Below are positions 9,399 to 20,111 of a stretch of 64,000 nt of DNA, piece after piece. Every line of letters starts with the position of its first letter. Within the stretch, counting starts at the first letter, position 1. Location of the stretch: assembly GCA_021732525.1 (NCBI GenBank), contig JAKFUU010000040.1, positions 78,755 through 142,754 of the forward strand, in the 5' to 3' direction. This DNA is from Sphingomonadaceae bacterium (GTDB lineage Bacteria > Pseudomonadota > Alphaproteobacteria > Sphingomonadales > Sphingomonadaceae). Below the pieces are notes generated by a model. It saw only the letters and a list, made by a program, of their open reading frames with translations. It had not been told where the DNA came from and did no database searches. A program made the translations under genes and the position numbers.

Positions 9399-10100
9399 TT
9401 ACCGCGTTTGCGGCTGCGCTGCGGGTTGCCCCGTCGCGGGCTGCGCGGCGGCCTGCTGCGCCGCTTGTTGACGCGCGCTGGCGACCAGCAATTGCTGAAT
9501 TTGCTGATGAATAGCAGCGGTTTGACGCGAAGGCTGCCAATTTGCCGGCGGCGTTGTGGCGACCACCGGAATAACCTTATCAATTTCCTCGGTAATTGCA
9601 TTGGTAACATCGGCTGCGGCGGGCGCCCACACCAGCGAATCGGGGGTGACGATCAAATTTATTTTCTTGGCGGCAACAACCTTTTCCTGAGCCGCGTTAT
9701 ATTGCTCCGAGATATTTTGAATCACAAAATGTTGCGCGATAACAATCGGTTCGCGCAAAGTGTTAATTTCATTCTGCTTGGCAACAAGCGATGTCCACGC
9801 CGGGCTTTTGGCGTCTTGCGCGATCTTCAATTCGGCATCGGTCAATTGATTGTCTTTATTTGCATCCAATTGTTTTTGAATGGTCTGCAATTCAGCCGAC
9901 TTCCCGTCAATCTGCTTGATATAGCTGTCATAAGTTACTTGGATCTGTTGATATCCAGCACCCAGAGCCTTTGCCCGTGCAATCGCTATGGTCGGATCGG
10001 CGGTGGCGATACCGGCAACCTGCGCCGAAGCGTTTCCACCAGCGATGAAAGCGGTGACCAATGCCGAGGAGACGAAAATAGTTTTGATCGAATATTTCAT
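9399..10100 (-). CDS. skp: Periplasmic chaperone Skp/OmpH family
   Basis: Periplasmic chaperone for outer membrane proteins. 233 residues with an N-terminal signal peptide (cleavage after NASA, about residue 26), a long helical middle section that would form the Skp tentacles, and a low-complexity Ala/Gln/Pro C-terminal tail ([20 protein letters not shown]) longer than in the enterobacterial protein. The stop overlaps nothing; the start overlaps the bamA stop by 1 nt, consistent with coupled expression. Confidence 0.85.
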   Translation of the reverse strand: MKYSIKTIFVSSALVTAFIAGGNASAQVAGIATADPTIAIARAKALGAGYQQIQVTYDSYIKQIDGKSAELQTIQKQLDANKDNQLTDAELKIAQDAKSPAWTSLVAKQNEINTLREPIVIAQHFVIQNISEQYNAAQEKVVAAKKINLIVTPDSLVWAPAAADVTNAITEEIDKVIPVVATTPPANWQPSRQTAAIHQQIQQLLVASARQQAAQQAAAQPATGQPAAQPQTR

Positions 10101-12757
10101 TAGAATTGTGTTCCTACGTTAAAAGTTATTAATTTGGTATCGTCGCCAGGCTGTTTTAACAGCGCACGGGCGATGTCGATACGAAATGGTCCAAAGGGCG
10201 AGCGCCAGTTTACGCCAAAACCAACCGAGAGCCGGGGGCTAATGCTATCCCCAAAAAAGCGTTCGGTAAATTGCAGCGCGGGAGTGCGGGTTCCGTTCAA
10301 AGAATCGGTTGAAAGCGAGGGGTTAATTGTCCCGTCCGGGTTTACCACGTAAAATAGCGGCTGACCGCCCGCCACTGCGGGTGACGTGTCGGTTGCAGGC
10401 AGCGCAACGCTCAATTGCGGAACATCGATATTCAGTCGCGGCGTGACGACATTAAAAACCGCACCAACATCTAAAAAGATCGACGGGCGAAGTCCCAATT
10501 CTTTTGCGCCCGCGCCCAGCGGAATCTCCAATTCTGCGCGGCCCAGATAATAAGCCCGGCCGCCAATGGCATCATCCTGAATCCGGTCGCGTTCCAAAAT
10601 CAGATTATTAATCACAGCGCCATTTTCAACGGTGGGCGCACCATAAAACACCCGCTGCACCCGCGGACCAACCCCGCGAATGTCGAAACCGCGAATTTGC
10701 GGTTCGCCCAGTAAGAAACGATCGGTCAAGCGAACGTCATCGACACCGTCGGCTTCGGACCCGCGATTCTGCAATGGCACAATATAACCGCCTTCCCCCG
10801 ATACCGAAAAGATAAAGCCGCTGTTTGCCACCCGCCAGAATTTGTTGGCATTCAAGACGGTCCGCAAATAGCGCACGCTGCCGCCGACCCCGGCAAAATC
10901 CTGACTTAAGCTAACGCTATGCCCGCGTGTTGGTCGAATCCGGCTATCGCGCGTGTCATAGAGCAAAGTATATCCCACAGAAGATGTCGTGCGCTTTCCG
11001 ATCGCATCGCAAAGGAAGCGGCCCGCCAATAACGGATCACATTCCAGACCATTTCCCAAATCGGAGAAAAACTGTGTCTCATCCAAGGTAACATCATCAA
11101 AATTAAAGCTATAACGCGCTTGAAAAAACAAAAACTCATTCACGGGCACCCCGGCGCGCACTTGAAAACCAGTGGTAACCTGTTCAAATGTTGTATTGCG
11201 TTCGCTACCGATGAAGTTAAAACTATTCAAATCGCGCCGGAAAATGTCCCCGGACAGCGAGATCGACCGGTCAAACAAATAGGGCTCAGTAAAGCCGATC
11301 TCCGCCGATTTTGAAAAGCGTGACCAAGAAACGCTGGTCCGCAATTCCTGTCCCTTACCGCGGAAATTGGCCTGTCTTATTGATCCTTGGAAGATAAAAT
11401 TCTCGATACTCGAAAAACCCGCCGACAGCGAAAGCTCGCCATTCGGTTTTTCCTCAATATTGGTGGTCAAAACAATTCGGTCAGAGCCACTACCCTGGCT
11501 TTGCTCAATCTCTAAATCTTCCTGAAAATAGCCGAGCGATTTGATCCGGTCCGACGATCGCCGCACTTGAAAGCTGTTGAAGGCATCGCCTTCGTTCAAA
11601 CGAAACTCACGCCGGATCACTTTATCTTGTGTCAGAGTGTTGCCGTTGACATCGATACGTTCCACAAAAACGCGCGGTGTTTCCGCGACGCTGAAGGTGA
11701 TCGACATCGTTAGATTTTCTTTATTCCGGTTATATTGTGGATTGACCTCAGCAAAGGCATATCCGAACAAACCCGCGGTTTCGGAAAGGCTTTCAACGGT
11801 ATCTTCCACCTTTTTGCCGTCAAACCAATCGCCGCTTTTAACCGCCAAACGCCCTTCAAAGGCTTCGGCTTTGAAATCGCGAATTTGGCTATCAATTTTG
11901 ACCTCGCCTAATTTATAGCGCTGTCCTTCTTCCACCACATAGGTGATGATGAAATCTTCTTTATCCGGGGTCAACTCCGCAACCGCAGAGACGACACGAA
12001 AATCCGCATAACCGTTTGCCAGATAAAATTGACGCAATTTTTGCTGGTCAAAGGCCAGCCGGTCGGGATCATAGCTGGTGCCCGAGCTGAAAAAGCTGGT
12101 TAACCGCGCTTGTTTGGTCAGCATTTCGCCGCGCAATTTGCCGTCGGAAAATTTCTCATTGCCGATAATGTTGATCTGGCGAACCTTCGATTTTGGCCCT
12201 TCGGTAATTTCAAACACCACATCGACGCGGTTTTGATCAAGCTGAACCAGCTTTGGCTCGACCAAGGCAGCAAAACGCCCTTGCCGCTTATATAATTCGA
12301 TAATCCGGGCAACATCGGCGCGAACCTTTGATCGCGAAAAAATCTGCCGCGGTGCCAGTTTGATTTCCGGGCTGATTTTGTCGTTCTTAATCCGCTTATT
12401 GCCTTCCAGGACGATACGATTGACGACGGGGTTCTCTTTCACCTGTATCGCCACCGCGCCGCTTGTATTAATAATGCTGACATCGGCAAACAGTTCGGTT
12501 GCGTAAAGATCCTTCAATGCCTGGTCGGCGCTTGCTTGTGTCCAAACCTGACCCGGACGCAGGCGCACATAGGAACGCACCGTGTCGCCTTCCAATCGCT
12601 GCGTGCCCAAAACCGTTATCGATTGAATCACATCACTTTGGCCGGTCGGTGCGGCCGGTATCAGCGCTTCTTGACCAAAAGCCGGTACAGCAAATAATCC
12701 CATTAATGCCGTCGACGCCAATAACGACCAAGCTCGCGTTTTACGTGTCATTTTCAT
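10100..12757 (-). CDS. bamA: Outer membrane assembly factor BamA
   Basis: Essential outer membrane protein insertase. About 885 residues: signal peptide (MKMTRKTRAWSLLASTAL, cleaved near AFGQ), five POTRA repeats (first begins IQSITVLGTQRLEGDTVRSY), then a C-terminal 16-stranded barrel ending in TFNVGTQF with a terminal aromatic residue. ATG 12757 is preferred over the in-frame ATG 12781 because the signal peptide begins there. It is followed by skp and preceded by rseP, the usual order. Confidence 0.97.
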   Translation of the reverse strand: MKMTRKTRAWSLLASTALMGLFAVPAFGQEALIPAAPTGQSDVIQSITVLGTQRLEGDTVRSYVRLRPGQVWTQASADQALKDLYATELFADVSIINTSGAVAIQVKENPVVNRIVLEGNKRIKNDKISPEIKLAPRQIFSRSKVRADVARIIELYKRQGRFAALVEPKLVQLDQNRVDVVFEITEGPKSKVRQINIIGNEKFSDGKLRGEMLTKQARLTSFFSSGTSYDPDRLAFDQQKLRQFYLANGYADFRVVSAVAELTPDKEDFIITYVVEEGQRYKLGEVKIDSQIRDFKAEAFEGRLAVKSGDWFDGKKVEDTVESLSETAGLFGYAFAEVNPQYNRNKENLTMSITFSVAETPRVFVERIDVNGNTLTQDKVIRREFRLNEGDAFNSFQVRRSSDRIKSLGYFQEDLEIEQSQGSGSDRIVLTTNIEEKPNGELSLSAGFSSIENFIFQGSIRQANFRGKGQELRTSVSWSRFSKSAEIGFTEPYLFDRSISLSGDIFRRDLNSFNFIGSERNTTFEQVTTGFQVRAGVPVNEFLFFQARYSFNFDDVTLDETQFFSDLGNGLECDPLLAGRFLCDAIGKRTTSSVGYTLLYDTRDSRIRPTRGHSVSLSQDFAGVGGSVRYLRTVLNANKFWRVANSGFIFSVSGEGGYIVPLQNRGSEADGVDDVRLTDRFLLGEPQIRGFDIRGVGPRVQRVFYGAPTVENGAVINNLILERDRIQDDAIGGRAYYLGRAELEIPLGAGAKELGLRPSIFLDVGAVFNVVTPRLNIDVPQLSVALPATDTSPAVAGGQPLFYVVNPDGTINPSLSTDSLNGTRTPALQFTERFFGDSISPRLSVGFGVNWRSPFGPFRIDIARALLKQPGDDTKLITFNVGTQF

Positions 12758-12878
12758 CCGATCTACTTTTCCGGCCCCCACCGGTGGATATTATTTGAAG
12801 GCGATATCAAAGGGCAAACGCCTGAGCCCGAACCCCCTGCCCGATCATAAGCCTTCAATCAAGTTACAATGCTATTTA

Positions 12879-13997
12879 TCAGCGACCAAACAGGCCGATC
12901 GATGCCAAATCATTAAATGTCACCATCAACATAAATCCAATCAACATCACAAAACCGCCGCGAAACGCCCATTCCTGCACGATTGGCGTCGCGGGCCTGC
13001 GCCGCACCGCCTCCACGGCATACAGCAGCAGGTGCCCGCCATCGAGCATAGGGATTGGCAGCAGGTTCATGAACCCTAAGTTAATCGAGATCATCGCGGC
13101 CAACCAAACAAAGGCGGCGAAGCCCAACGTGAAATATTCGCCCGCCACTTTGGCGATTTTTATCGGACCGCCCAATTCCTTCACCGATCGTTTGCCCGAA
13201 ATAATTTGACCCAACGTGGTGACGGTCAGCCGAACAATATTATAGGTTTCTTTGGTCGCCAACCAGGGAGCCGCCAGCGGGCTTACGTCCCGTGTTTCGA
13301 CGGCATTCGACCGCAAACCAAGCAAACCGCGGCGATATTCATTGCCGAAACGGTCGCGTTCGACCAGTTCATCCAGCTTAATTGACTTTTCAATTTCACG
13401 GCCATTTTGCATCAATCGGAGCGTGACCGTTGCGTTGGCGTAAATCGAAACTTCGGTCGCCAATTGCTGAAAACTGTCGACCCGCTGACCGTTGATGCTC
13501 AATATCCGGTCGCCAACCTTGATACCCGCCTTTTCCGCTGCGCTGTCCTTCTCGACCAACGAAGCGACGGGCGCGCTGACCGATTGCCCGTAAACAACCA
13601 AAAATCCGGACAGCAGGATGATCGCAAACAGAAAATTGATCGCCGGCCCGGCAAAAACAATCAACGCACGCTGCCACAGCGGTTTTGACTGGAACGTTTG
13701 ATTGCGTTGTTCGGCAGGCAAATTGAGCCATTCTTCGCTGGGCTGACTTGCCGGATTCATATCGCCGGCAAATTGCACATATCCGCCCAGCGGCAGCGCA
13801 CCCACGCGCCATAATGTCCCCCGCTTGTCCACCCAGCCCCAAAGCTGCGGCCCGAAACCGATCGAAAATTTCTCCGCCTTTACGCCAAACCAGCGGCCCA
13901 CCCCATAATGGCCCAATTCATGGATGATGACCAAGCCGCCAATCAAGATCACAAAAGCAAGCAGCGTGATGAAAATATTCGGGCTTTCAAGCGGCAT
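12879..13997 (-). CDS. rseP: RIP metalloprotease RseP
   Basis: Site-2 membrane zinc protease that cuts anti-sigma factors within the membrane. 372 residues. HELGH at residues 26-30 supplies zinc ligands and the catalytic glutamate. A PDZ domain lies around residues 140-175 (AGIKVGDRILSINGQRV), and the third ligand motif is NLLPIPMLDGGHLL. The start overlaps the dxr 3' end by 11 nt. Its link to dxr and bamA is conserved across proteobacteria. Confidence 0.96.
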   Translation of the reverse strand: MPLESPNIFITLLAFVILIGGLVIIHELGHYGVGRWFGVKAEKFSIGFGPQLWGWVDKRGTLWRVGALPLGGYVQFAGDMNPASQPSEEWLNLPAEQRNQTFQSKPLWQRALIVFAGPAINFLFAIILLSGFLVVYGQSVSAPVASLVEKDSAAEKAGIKVGDRILSINGQRVDSFQQLATEVSIYANATVTLRLMQNGREIEKSIKLDELVERDRFGNEYRRGLLGLRSNAVETRDVSPLAAPWLATKETYNIVRLTVTTLGQIISGKRSVKELGGPIKIAKVAGEYFTLGFAAFVWLAAMISINLGFMNLLPIPMLDGGHLLLYAVEAVRRRPATPIVQEWAFRGGFVMLIGFMLMVTFNDLASIGLFGR

Positions 13998-15159
13998 TCA
14001 TTAAATCCTCTATCTTTGCCGATGCATGGCTGCGCGCGGCTGCATCAATGCTGAACAGCATGTCTAAACTGTGAAATGCATTGGGAGAATAGCCCTCAAT
14101 GGTTCGCGAAACCACATTGGCTATATCCAAAAATCCGATCCGTCCGTCCAGAAACGCGGCCACCGCAACCTCATTGGCGGCATTTAATATCGCCGGAACG
14201 CTGCCCCCCGCCGCCGCCGCATCGCGTGCCAATTTTAGCGCCGGGAACCGCCTGATATCGGGCTCTTCAAAAGTAAGACTGCCGATTGCCGCCAAATCCA
14301 GCGGCTGACAATTGGTGACCATCCGGTCGGGCCAGGCCAGCGTGCTGGCGATCGGGATACGCATATCGGGCGATCCAAGCTGCGCCAAAGTGGACCGGTC
14401 GGCATATTCCACCATCGAATGGATCACCGATTGTGGATGAACCAAAATATCGATCTTATCGAGGCCGACGGGAAACAGATGATACGCCTCAATCAGCTCC
14501 AGCCCCTTATTCATCATCGTGGCGCTGTCGACGCTGATTTTTGCGCCCATCGACCAATTGGGATGCGCCACGGCCTGCGCCGGGGTGACGCTGCGCATAT
14601 CATCCAGGCTGAAACAGCGAAATGGCCCGCCGCTGGCGGTGAGGGTTATTTTGCGGATTTGTTCAATCTTTCCCCCCGCTAGACATTGGAAAATCGCATT
14701 ATGCTCCGAATCAACGGGCAACAGTACAGCGCCCGACCGGGCGATCGCCTCCGTCATCAATTCCCCTGCCGAAACCAACGCCTCCTTATTGGCCAGCGCC
14801 ACGGTCTTGCCCTGTTCAATGGCCGCCAAAGTGGGTTTCAGCCCGGCACAGCCGACAATCGCCGCCATCGTCCAATCCGCGCCCATCGCCGCCGCTGCGA
14901 TGAGCGCCGCCTCGCCCGATGCCGCCGCTATGCCCGTTCCCGCCAAAGCATCGCGCAACGCAGGATAGGCCGCATCGTCCGCAACCACGGCAATCTCCGC
15001 ATCAAACTCCATCGCCAGCTTGGCCAGATCGGCGGCATTGCCATTCGCCGTCAACGCGATGATCCGGTAAGCATCGCGGTGCTGACGTATGAGATCTAGC
15101 GTGGAGAGGCCGACTGAACCGGTTGCGCCGAAAATGGAGATGGTGCGAGGAACGTTCAT
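13987..15159 (-). CDS. dxr: 1-deoxy-D-xylulose 5-phosphate reductoisomerase
   Basis: NADPH-dependent second enzyme of the MEP isoprenoid pathway. 390 residues. The nucleotide motif FGATGSVGLSTL lies near the start, the metal-binding core is VDSEHNAIFQ, and SAKISVDSATMMNKG-like sequence (GAKISVDSATMMNKGLELIEA) marks the substrate site. ATG 15159 overlaps the cdsA stop by 4 bp. Confidence 0.97.
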   Translation of the reverse strand: MNVPRTISIFGATGSVGLSTLDLIRQHRDAYRIIALTANGNAADLAKLAMEFDAEIAVVADDAAYPALRDALAGTGIAAASGEAALIAAAAMGADWTMAAIVGCAGLKPTLAAIEQGKTVALANKEALVSAGELMTEAIARSGAVLLPVDSEHNAIFQCLAGGKIEQIRKITLTASGGPFRCFSLDDMRSVTPAQAVAHPNWSMGAKISVDSATMMNKGLELIEAYHLFPVGLDKIDILVHPQSVIHSMVEYADRSTLAQLGSPDMRIPIASTLAWPDRMVTNCQPLDLAAIGSLTFEEPDIRRFPALKLARDAAAAGGSVPAILNAANEVAVAAFLDGRIGFLDIANVVSRTIEGYSPNAFHSLDMLFSIDAAARSHASAKIEDLMNAA

Positions 15160-15851
15160 GCTAGACTACGCCAAAGGTAAGCCGCCGTTCCATATACAAA
15201 CAGGACTGATAGCAGTCCGTCCATACGGTCCAATAGCCCTCCATGTCCTGGAATCAAGGTTCCGGAATCTTTCACTCCCGCTCGTCGCTTCATCCAGCTC
15301 TCTAGAAAGTCGCCCGCTTGCGCACAAACCGCCAAGATTGCACCAACAACGATGAAAATACCCATAAGTGCTACTTGATAGCTGTCATCCAAAACTATCC
15401 ACTCTGTGGAAATTGCGGAAATGATTGCCGCCAATACCATACCTCCGATCAAGCCAGACCATGTTTTCGATGGACTAATTCGAGGTGCAATTTTCGGCCC
15501 CCCAACGGTGCGGCCAGCAAAATAGGCCCCTACATCTGTTGCGATTACGACGGCAACGGGATAAATTGCTATAGCAAGATATTGATCTCTAAGTCTGAGT
15601 AATGTCCAAACTGCTATACCAATATATATGAGGCCTGCAGCAATCCATAAAGAACGCTGGATTGCAGACTGTGCAAACAAGAACACCAGCTTGGCCCATT
15701 CTCCGATTAAACCCGCTGCTAACAAAAGAACAAACAATTTGAATGTCCAGCCCCCGATCCAGATTACAACTCCGGATACGAGCATCATTGCAATTCCCGA
15801 TGCAGTGCGCACACCAAGGTCGGATTTAGGCTTCGTTGATCCTTCCGTCAC
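15156..15851 (-). CDS. cdsA: Phosphatidate cytidylyltransferase
   Basis: Integral membrane enzyme making CDP-diacylglycerol. 231 residues with about seven hydrophobic segments. The C-terminal CDP-transferase signature is present: SPSKTWSGLIGG, then QAGDFLESWMKRRAGVKDSG and LIPGHGGLLDRMDG. The start is GTG 15851. The reading frame uses many A/T-ending and rare codons (AGA, ATA, ACA) and is visibly more AT-rich than dxr and uppS on either side, so the gene may have been replaced by transfer within the operon. Confidence 0.93.
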   Translation of the reverse strand: MTEGSTKPKSDLGVRTASGIAMMLVSGVVIWIGGWTFKLFVLLLAAGLIGEWAKLVFLFAQSAIQRSLWIAAGLIYIGIAVWTLLRLRDQYLAIAIYPVAVVIATDVGAYFAGRTVGGPKIAPRISPSKTWSGLIGGMVLAAIISAISTEWIVLDDSYQVALMGIFIVVGAILAVCAQAGDFLESWMKRRAGVKDSGTLIPGHGGLLDRMDGLLSVLFVYGTAAYLWRSLA

Positions 15852-15870
15852 AAAACCAATCCTAACACAC

Positions 15871-16009
15871 CGTCACCCTGAACTCGTTTCAGGGTCCATC
15901 GGGCGGTTTGATCCGATGTTTTTGAAACAACGCGATGGCGACGAAGGTTAATTCCAACGGAACCGGAGTAGAACTGCGAAATAGACCCTGAAACGAGTTT
16001 AGGGTGACG
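15871..16009. repeat. 139-bp element with 26-bp terminal inverted repeats
   Basis: The 26 bp at 15871-15896 reappear inverted at 15984-16009 with a single mismatch. Each arm is itself a short palindrome (CCCTGAA...TTCAGGG). It fills the gap between uppS and cdsA and looks like a small non-autonomous mobile repeat or REP-type element. Confidence 0.75.
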
Positions 16010-16038
16010 TATGGATAGTATAGGATCCGTATCAAAAC

Positions 16039-16776
16039 TCATCGGCCACCATAGCGGCGTTCGCGGCCCGCAAAATCGTCCAACGCCTTGCCAAATTCAT
16101 CCTTGCCAAAATCCGGCCATAACGTGTCGGTGAACCAAAATTCGGCATAGGCCGCTTGCCACAACAAAAAATTCGACAGGCGCTGTTCGCCCGAAGTACG
16201 AATGACAAGATCAAGCGGCGGCATGCCAGCGGTATCAAGATTCGCCGCAATGCTGGCTTCGGTGATCGCGCCGCCCGCCGCCGCCGCATTCGCCGCGCGC
16301 ACCAGTTCATCCTGCGATCCGTAATTCAGTGCCACCGCCAAAATTGTGCCCTTGTTGCCCGATGTGCGCGCCAACGCATCCTCGATCATTTCTACGATAT
16401 CAGGCGCGAGTGCTTTATAATTACCGAGTATTTTTAAACAAACATCATTCGATTCAAATTCCGCAATGTCCGATTGGATATATTGGCGCAGCAAACCCAT
16501 CAGGTCGCTGACCTCATCTTCCGGCCGTTTCCAATTTTCCGATGAGAAAGCATATAGCGACAAAGCCTTCAATCCAAAATCACCCGCCGCCCGCACGATA
16601 TTGCGCACTGCTTCCACGCCGCGCTTATGCCCCATTGCACGCGGCAACATCCGTTTTTTGGCCCAGCGGCCATTGCCGTCCATAATAATCGCCACATGGC
16701 GCGGCATATGACCTTCCCCCGGAACCACTGGTTCCCCGGTAATCACATCATCTAAAGAGGCCGGATCGCCGATCAC
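16039..16776 (-). CDS. uppS: Isoprenyl transferase UppS
   Basis: cis-Prenyltransferase making undecaprenyl diphosphate, the lipid carrier for peptidoglycan and other envelope glycans. 245 residues. The family start motif [14 protein letters not shown] contains the catalytic Asp33, and the C-terminal [19 protein letters not shown] plus TDTLWPDF motifs are complete. ATG 16776 overlaps the frr stop by 4 bp. Confidence 0.97.
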   Translation of the reverse strand: MIGDPASLDDVITGEPVVPGEGHMPRHVAIIMDGNGRWAKKRMLPRAMGHKRGVEAVRNIVRAAGDFGLKALSLYAFSSENWKRPEDEVSDLMGLLRQYIQSDIAEFESNDVCLKILGNYKALAPDIVEMIEDALARTSGNKGTILAVALNYGSQDELVRAANAAAAGGAITEASIAANLDTAGMPPLDLVIRTSGEQRLSNFLLWQAAYAEFWFTDTLWPDFGKDEFGKALDDFAGRERRYGGR

Positions 16777-17330
16777 TGCGAGAGAATTTCCTTCTCTTTC
16801 GCCGCCGCCGCATCGTCGATCGTCTTGATCGTTTCATCGGTCAGCTTTTGCACCTCGGTTTCCAGGCGCTTGCGATCATCTTCGCCAATTTCTTTTTTAT
16901 TCTCGTCGGTCTTCAGCATATCCATGCCGTCGCGGCGGACATTACGCACCGCAACGCGCGCCTTTTCGGCATATTGGCTAACCAGCTTGGCCAGATCCTT
17001 GCGCCGCTCCTCGGTCAAATCGGGGATCGGCAGGCGCAACGTTTGGCCGTCGGTAATCGGGTTTAACCCAAGCCCGGCATTGCGAATGGCCTTTTCAACC
17101 GGCGTGACATTGGAACGATCCCACACTTGCACCGACAACATCCGCGGTTCGGGCGCGCTGACGGTGGCGACTTGGCCCAGCGGCATGTTGGAGCCATATA
17201 CCTCCACCACCACGGGGTCGAGCAGCGTAACATTGGCACGCCCGGTGCGCAAACTGCTCAGATCGCCGCGAAACGAATCAATCGCGCCGCTCATCCGGCG
17301 GTCCAGATCGGATTTATTATAAGATGGCAT
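16773..17330 (-). CDS. frr: Ribosome recycling factor
   Basis: 185-residue factor that splits post-termination ribosomes with EF-G. Contains [23 protein letters not shown] and the C-terminal [25 protein letters not shown] segment typical of RRF. Lies 32 bp downstream of pyrH and overlaps uppS by 4 bp. Confidence 0.97.
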   Translation of the reverse strand: MPSYNKSDLDRRMSGAIDSFRGDLSSLRTGRANVTLLDPVVVEVYGSNMPLGQVATVSAPEPRMLSVQVWDRSNVTPVEKAIRNAGLGLNPITDGQTLRLPIPDLTEERRKDLAKLVSQYAEKARVAVRNVRRDGMDMLKTDENKKEIGEDDRKRLETEVQKLTDETIKTIDDAAAAKEKEILSQ

Positions 17331-17362
17331 GGTTAACTCTCCCCCGAATTACATATATTGGG

Positions 17363-18088
17363 TTATTCGCCCTGGTTAGAAACTGTCGTAGAAACCCCGT
17401 CTCCGCGCAAGACTTTCGCAAGATTTCCCTGCTCGCGGATCGTGAAAACCACAATCGGGATATCATTATCGCGGCATAGCGCCACCGCGCTGGCATCCAT
17501 GACCTTTAAATTATCTCGCAGCACCCGGTCAAAGGACAGATGATTGTAACGCACTGCATTTGCATCCTTTTTTGGATCGGCATTGTATACCCCGTCGACG
17601 CTTGTCCCCTTTAACAGCGCGTCGCATTTCATCTCCGCCGCGCGCAATGCCGCGCCGCTATCGGTGGTGAAATAAGGTGCGCCTACCCCGGCAGCGAATA
17701 TCACGACGCGCCCTTTTTCCAAATGACGTTCGGCGCGCCGGCGAATCACCGGTTCGCACACCTTGTCCATCTCAATGGCCGATTGCACGCGCGTCGGCAC
17801 GCCAATCTGTTCCAGCGCATTCTGCATCGCCAGTGCATTCATGATGGTGGCGAGCATGCCCATATAATCCGCCTGCGCCCGGTCCATACCCTTGGCTGCG
17901 CCTGCCATACCGCGAAAAATATTACCGCCGCCGATAACCAGGCAAATTTCAAGGCCGGTTTCCTTGGCCGCTTTCACTTCGCCGGCCATGCGCGCAACGG
18001 TTTGCGGGTCGATGCCAAAGGCTTGCTCGCCCATCAATGCCTCGCCCGATAATTTTAACAATATCCGTTTATAGGCTGGCTTGCTCAT
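17363..18088 (-). CDS. pyrH: UMP kinase
   Basis: Hexameric UMP kinase of pyrimidine nucleotide synthesis. About 241 residues from ATG 18088 ([18 protein letters not shown]). The glycine-rich motif [11 protein letters not shown] and [13 protein letters not shown] are family signatures. The in-frame extension to 18175 is not conserved-looking and is rejected. Confidence 0.96.
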   Translation of the reverse strand: MSKPAYKRILLKLSGEALMGEQAFGIDPQTVARMAGEVKAAKETGLEICLVIGGGNIFRGMAGAAKGMDRAQADYMGMLATIMNALAMQNALEQIGVPTRVQSAIEMDKVCEPVIRRRAERHLEKGRVVIFAAGVGAPYFTTDSGAALRAAEMKCDALLKGTSVDGVYNADPKKDANAVRYNHLSFDRVLRDNLKVMDASAVALCRDNDIPIVVFTIREQGNLAKVLRGDGVSTTVSNQGE

Positions 18089-18214
18089 TATTCCCTGACC
18101 CTCCGACTGCGAATATGACAATGGCGCACAGCTATAGGAGCCATGCGCCATATCGCCAAGGGGCCATATCACCAACAGAATAGCAGCAGATTTCCCGCCG
18201 CTTTTTCCGTTTAT

Positions 18215-19138
18215 TTATCCGGCAACCGCGGCGGCCACCTCTGCGGCAAAATCGCCCACTTCTTTTTCGATTCCTTCGCCAAGCTGAAAGCGCACATAAT
18301 CGGTAAGCTTAATCGCTTTTCCCGCCGCCTTGCCAGCATTGGCAACGACATCGGCAATCGTTGTTTTGTTATCCATCACGAACATTTGCGAAAGCAACGC
18401 ATTCTCTTTGGCAAATTTCTTCACCGCGCCGTCCACCATCTTTTCGACAATATCGGTAGGCTTGCCCGATTCGGCGGCTTTTTCGCGGGCAATGGCCGCT
18501 TCGCGTTCCAATGTCTCTTGGTCCAGGCCGGTCGCATCCAGCGCCAGCGGGAAAGCCGCCGCAATATGCATCGCCAGCTGTTTGCCCAGCATATCCAGCG
18601 CGCCCGCATCCGCCTCGCTTTCCAACGCAACCAAAACGCCGATACCGCCCATTCCCGGTGCCGCAACATTATGCACATAAGCAACCACCCGGCCGCTGTT
18701 CACCGAAAGCGATCTTGCCCGGCGGATCAGCTGATTCTCGCCGATCGTCGCAATATTGCTGGTCAACTTTTCTTGGACCGTTTCGCCGTTGGCATATTCC
18801 GCCGCAAGGATGGGATCGACATCATTGGCCGCCATTTCCAATGCGATGCCGGTCACTTTACCGACAAATTCCTGAAATTGTGCATTTTTGGCGACAAAAT
18901 CGGTTTGGCTGTTGACTTCAACCGCAGTGCCCTTTGTGCCCGAAACGGCAACCCCCACCAAACCTTCGGCGGCGGTGCGGCTCGATTTTTTGGCCGCCGT
19001 CGCAAGGCCTTTGGCGCGCAGCAGATCAATGGCCGCTTCAATGTCACCGTCAGTTTCGGATAAAGCCTTTTTGGCATCCATCATACCCGCGCCCGAACGA
19101 TCGCGCAGTTCTTTTACAGCAGCAGCAGTTACAGCCAT
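18215..19138 (-). CDS. tsf: Elongation factor Ts
   Basis: Nucleotide exchange factor for EF-Tu. 307 residues, normal length. The N-terminal UBA-like part reads [19 protein letters not shown], followed by [10 protein letters not shown] and the dimerisation domain. Located 106 bp after rpsB, 126 bp before pyrH. Confidence 0.97.
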   Translation of the reverse strand: MAVTAAAVKELRDRSGAGMMDAKKALSETDGDIEAAIDLLRAKGLATAAKKSSRTAAEGLVGVAVSGTKGTAVEVNSQTDFVAKNAQFQEFVGKVTGIALEMAANDVDPILAAEYANGETVQEKLTSNIATIGENQLIRRARSLSVNSGRVVAYVHNVAAPGMGGIGVLVALESEADAGALDMLGKQLAMHIAAAFPLALDATGLDQETLEREAAIAREKAAESGKPTDIVEKMVDGAVKKFAKENALLSQMFVMDNKTTIADVVANAGKAAGKAIKLTDYVRFQLGEGIEKEVGDFAAEVAAAVAG

Positions 19139-19244
19139 GAAACAGTCCTTTTAATATCCTGTGGCGGCATCGGCGCGGCCCGGATTTTCCTGTCCCGCGC
19201 TCTAGCCGTCAAAAATGTCACTTCCGCGTCAAAATTAACGCAAT

Positions 19245-20111
19245 TTAGGCCGCGTCACCCCCAGCGTTAACACTCTCTAATGTCGTAATTTCTTCGGCCA
19301 CAGCCATAATGGCGTCATCGGCCACGGGCGCTGCGACCGCTTCGATCAGCACGGCCTCTTCGGTCAACGCAGGCTCAGCCGCCGGCTCAATTTCGGCGCC
19401 CAAATCGACGCCGGATTGAACCTTGGCTTTCACATTGCCGCGCGTCGCCGCTTCGGCAATCGCCTCACAATAAAGCCGGATGGCGCGCGCCGCGTCATCA
19501 TTGGCGGGCACTGGAAAAGCGATGCCACTGGGGTCCACATTCGAATCGAGAATGGCAATGACGGGAATACCCAGAACATTGGCTTCCTTAATAGCGAGCT
19601 CTTCCTTATTGGCGTCAATCACAAACATCACGTCGGGAATACCGCCCATATCGCGGATGCCGCCGAGCGACATTTCGAGCTTATCGCGCTCGCGGGTCAT
19701 CTGCAGCGTTTCTTTCTTGGTGAAGCCCGTGGCGTCACCCGAAAGCTGTTCTTCCAGCGTTTTCAGCTTTTTGATCGAATTGGAAATGGTTTTCCAATTG
19801 GTCAACATGCCGCCAAGCCAGCGGTGGTTCACGAAATGCTGGCCCGATGCATGCGCCGCATCCGCGATGGGCTGCTGCGCCTGCCGTTTGGTGCCAACGA
19901 ACAATACTTTACCGCCCGATGCGGCCGTTTGGGCGACAAAATCAAGCGCGCGGGCAAACAAGGGCACCGTTTGCGACAAATCCAGAATATGAATGCCATT
20001 GCGCGAACCGAAAATATACGGTTTCATCCGCGGGTTCCAACGGTGGGTTTGGTGGCCGAAATGCGATCCGGCTTCGAGCAGTTGCTGCATGGTAACGACA
20101 GGTGCCGCCAT
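19245..20111 (-). CDS. rpsB: 30S ribosomal protein S2
   Basis: Ribosomal protein S2, 288 residues. Signatures [17 protein letters not shown] and [14 protein letters not shown] are near the start, and [24 protein letters not shown] follows in the second half. The last 40 or so residues form an acidic Ala/Glu/Val-rich tail common in alphaproteobacterial S2. Heads the rpsB-tsf-pyrH-frr block. Confidence 0.97.
   Translation of the reverse strand: MAAPVVTMQQLLEAGSHFGHQTHRWNPRMKPYIFGSRNGIHILDLSQTVPLFARALDFVAQTAASGGKVLFVGTKRQAQQPIADAAHASGQHFVNHRWLGGMLTNWKTISNSIKKLKTLEEQLSGDATGFTKKETLQMTRERDKLEMSLGGIRDMGGIPDVMFVIDANKEELAIKEANVLGIPVIAILDSNVDPSGIAFPVPANDDAARAIRLYCEAIAEAATRGNVKAKVQSGVDLGAEIEPAAEPALTEEAVLIEAVAAPVADDAIMAVAEEITTLESVNAGGDAA

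Noticed and set aside
9408..10103. 231-codon plus-strand frame opposite skp
   Set aside because: It mirrors skp on the other strand; the peptide is Arg/Leu-rich without any domain, and skp has a signal peptide and conserved position.
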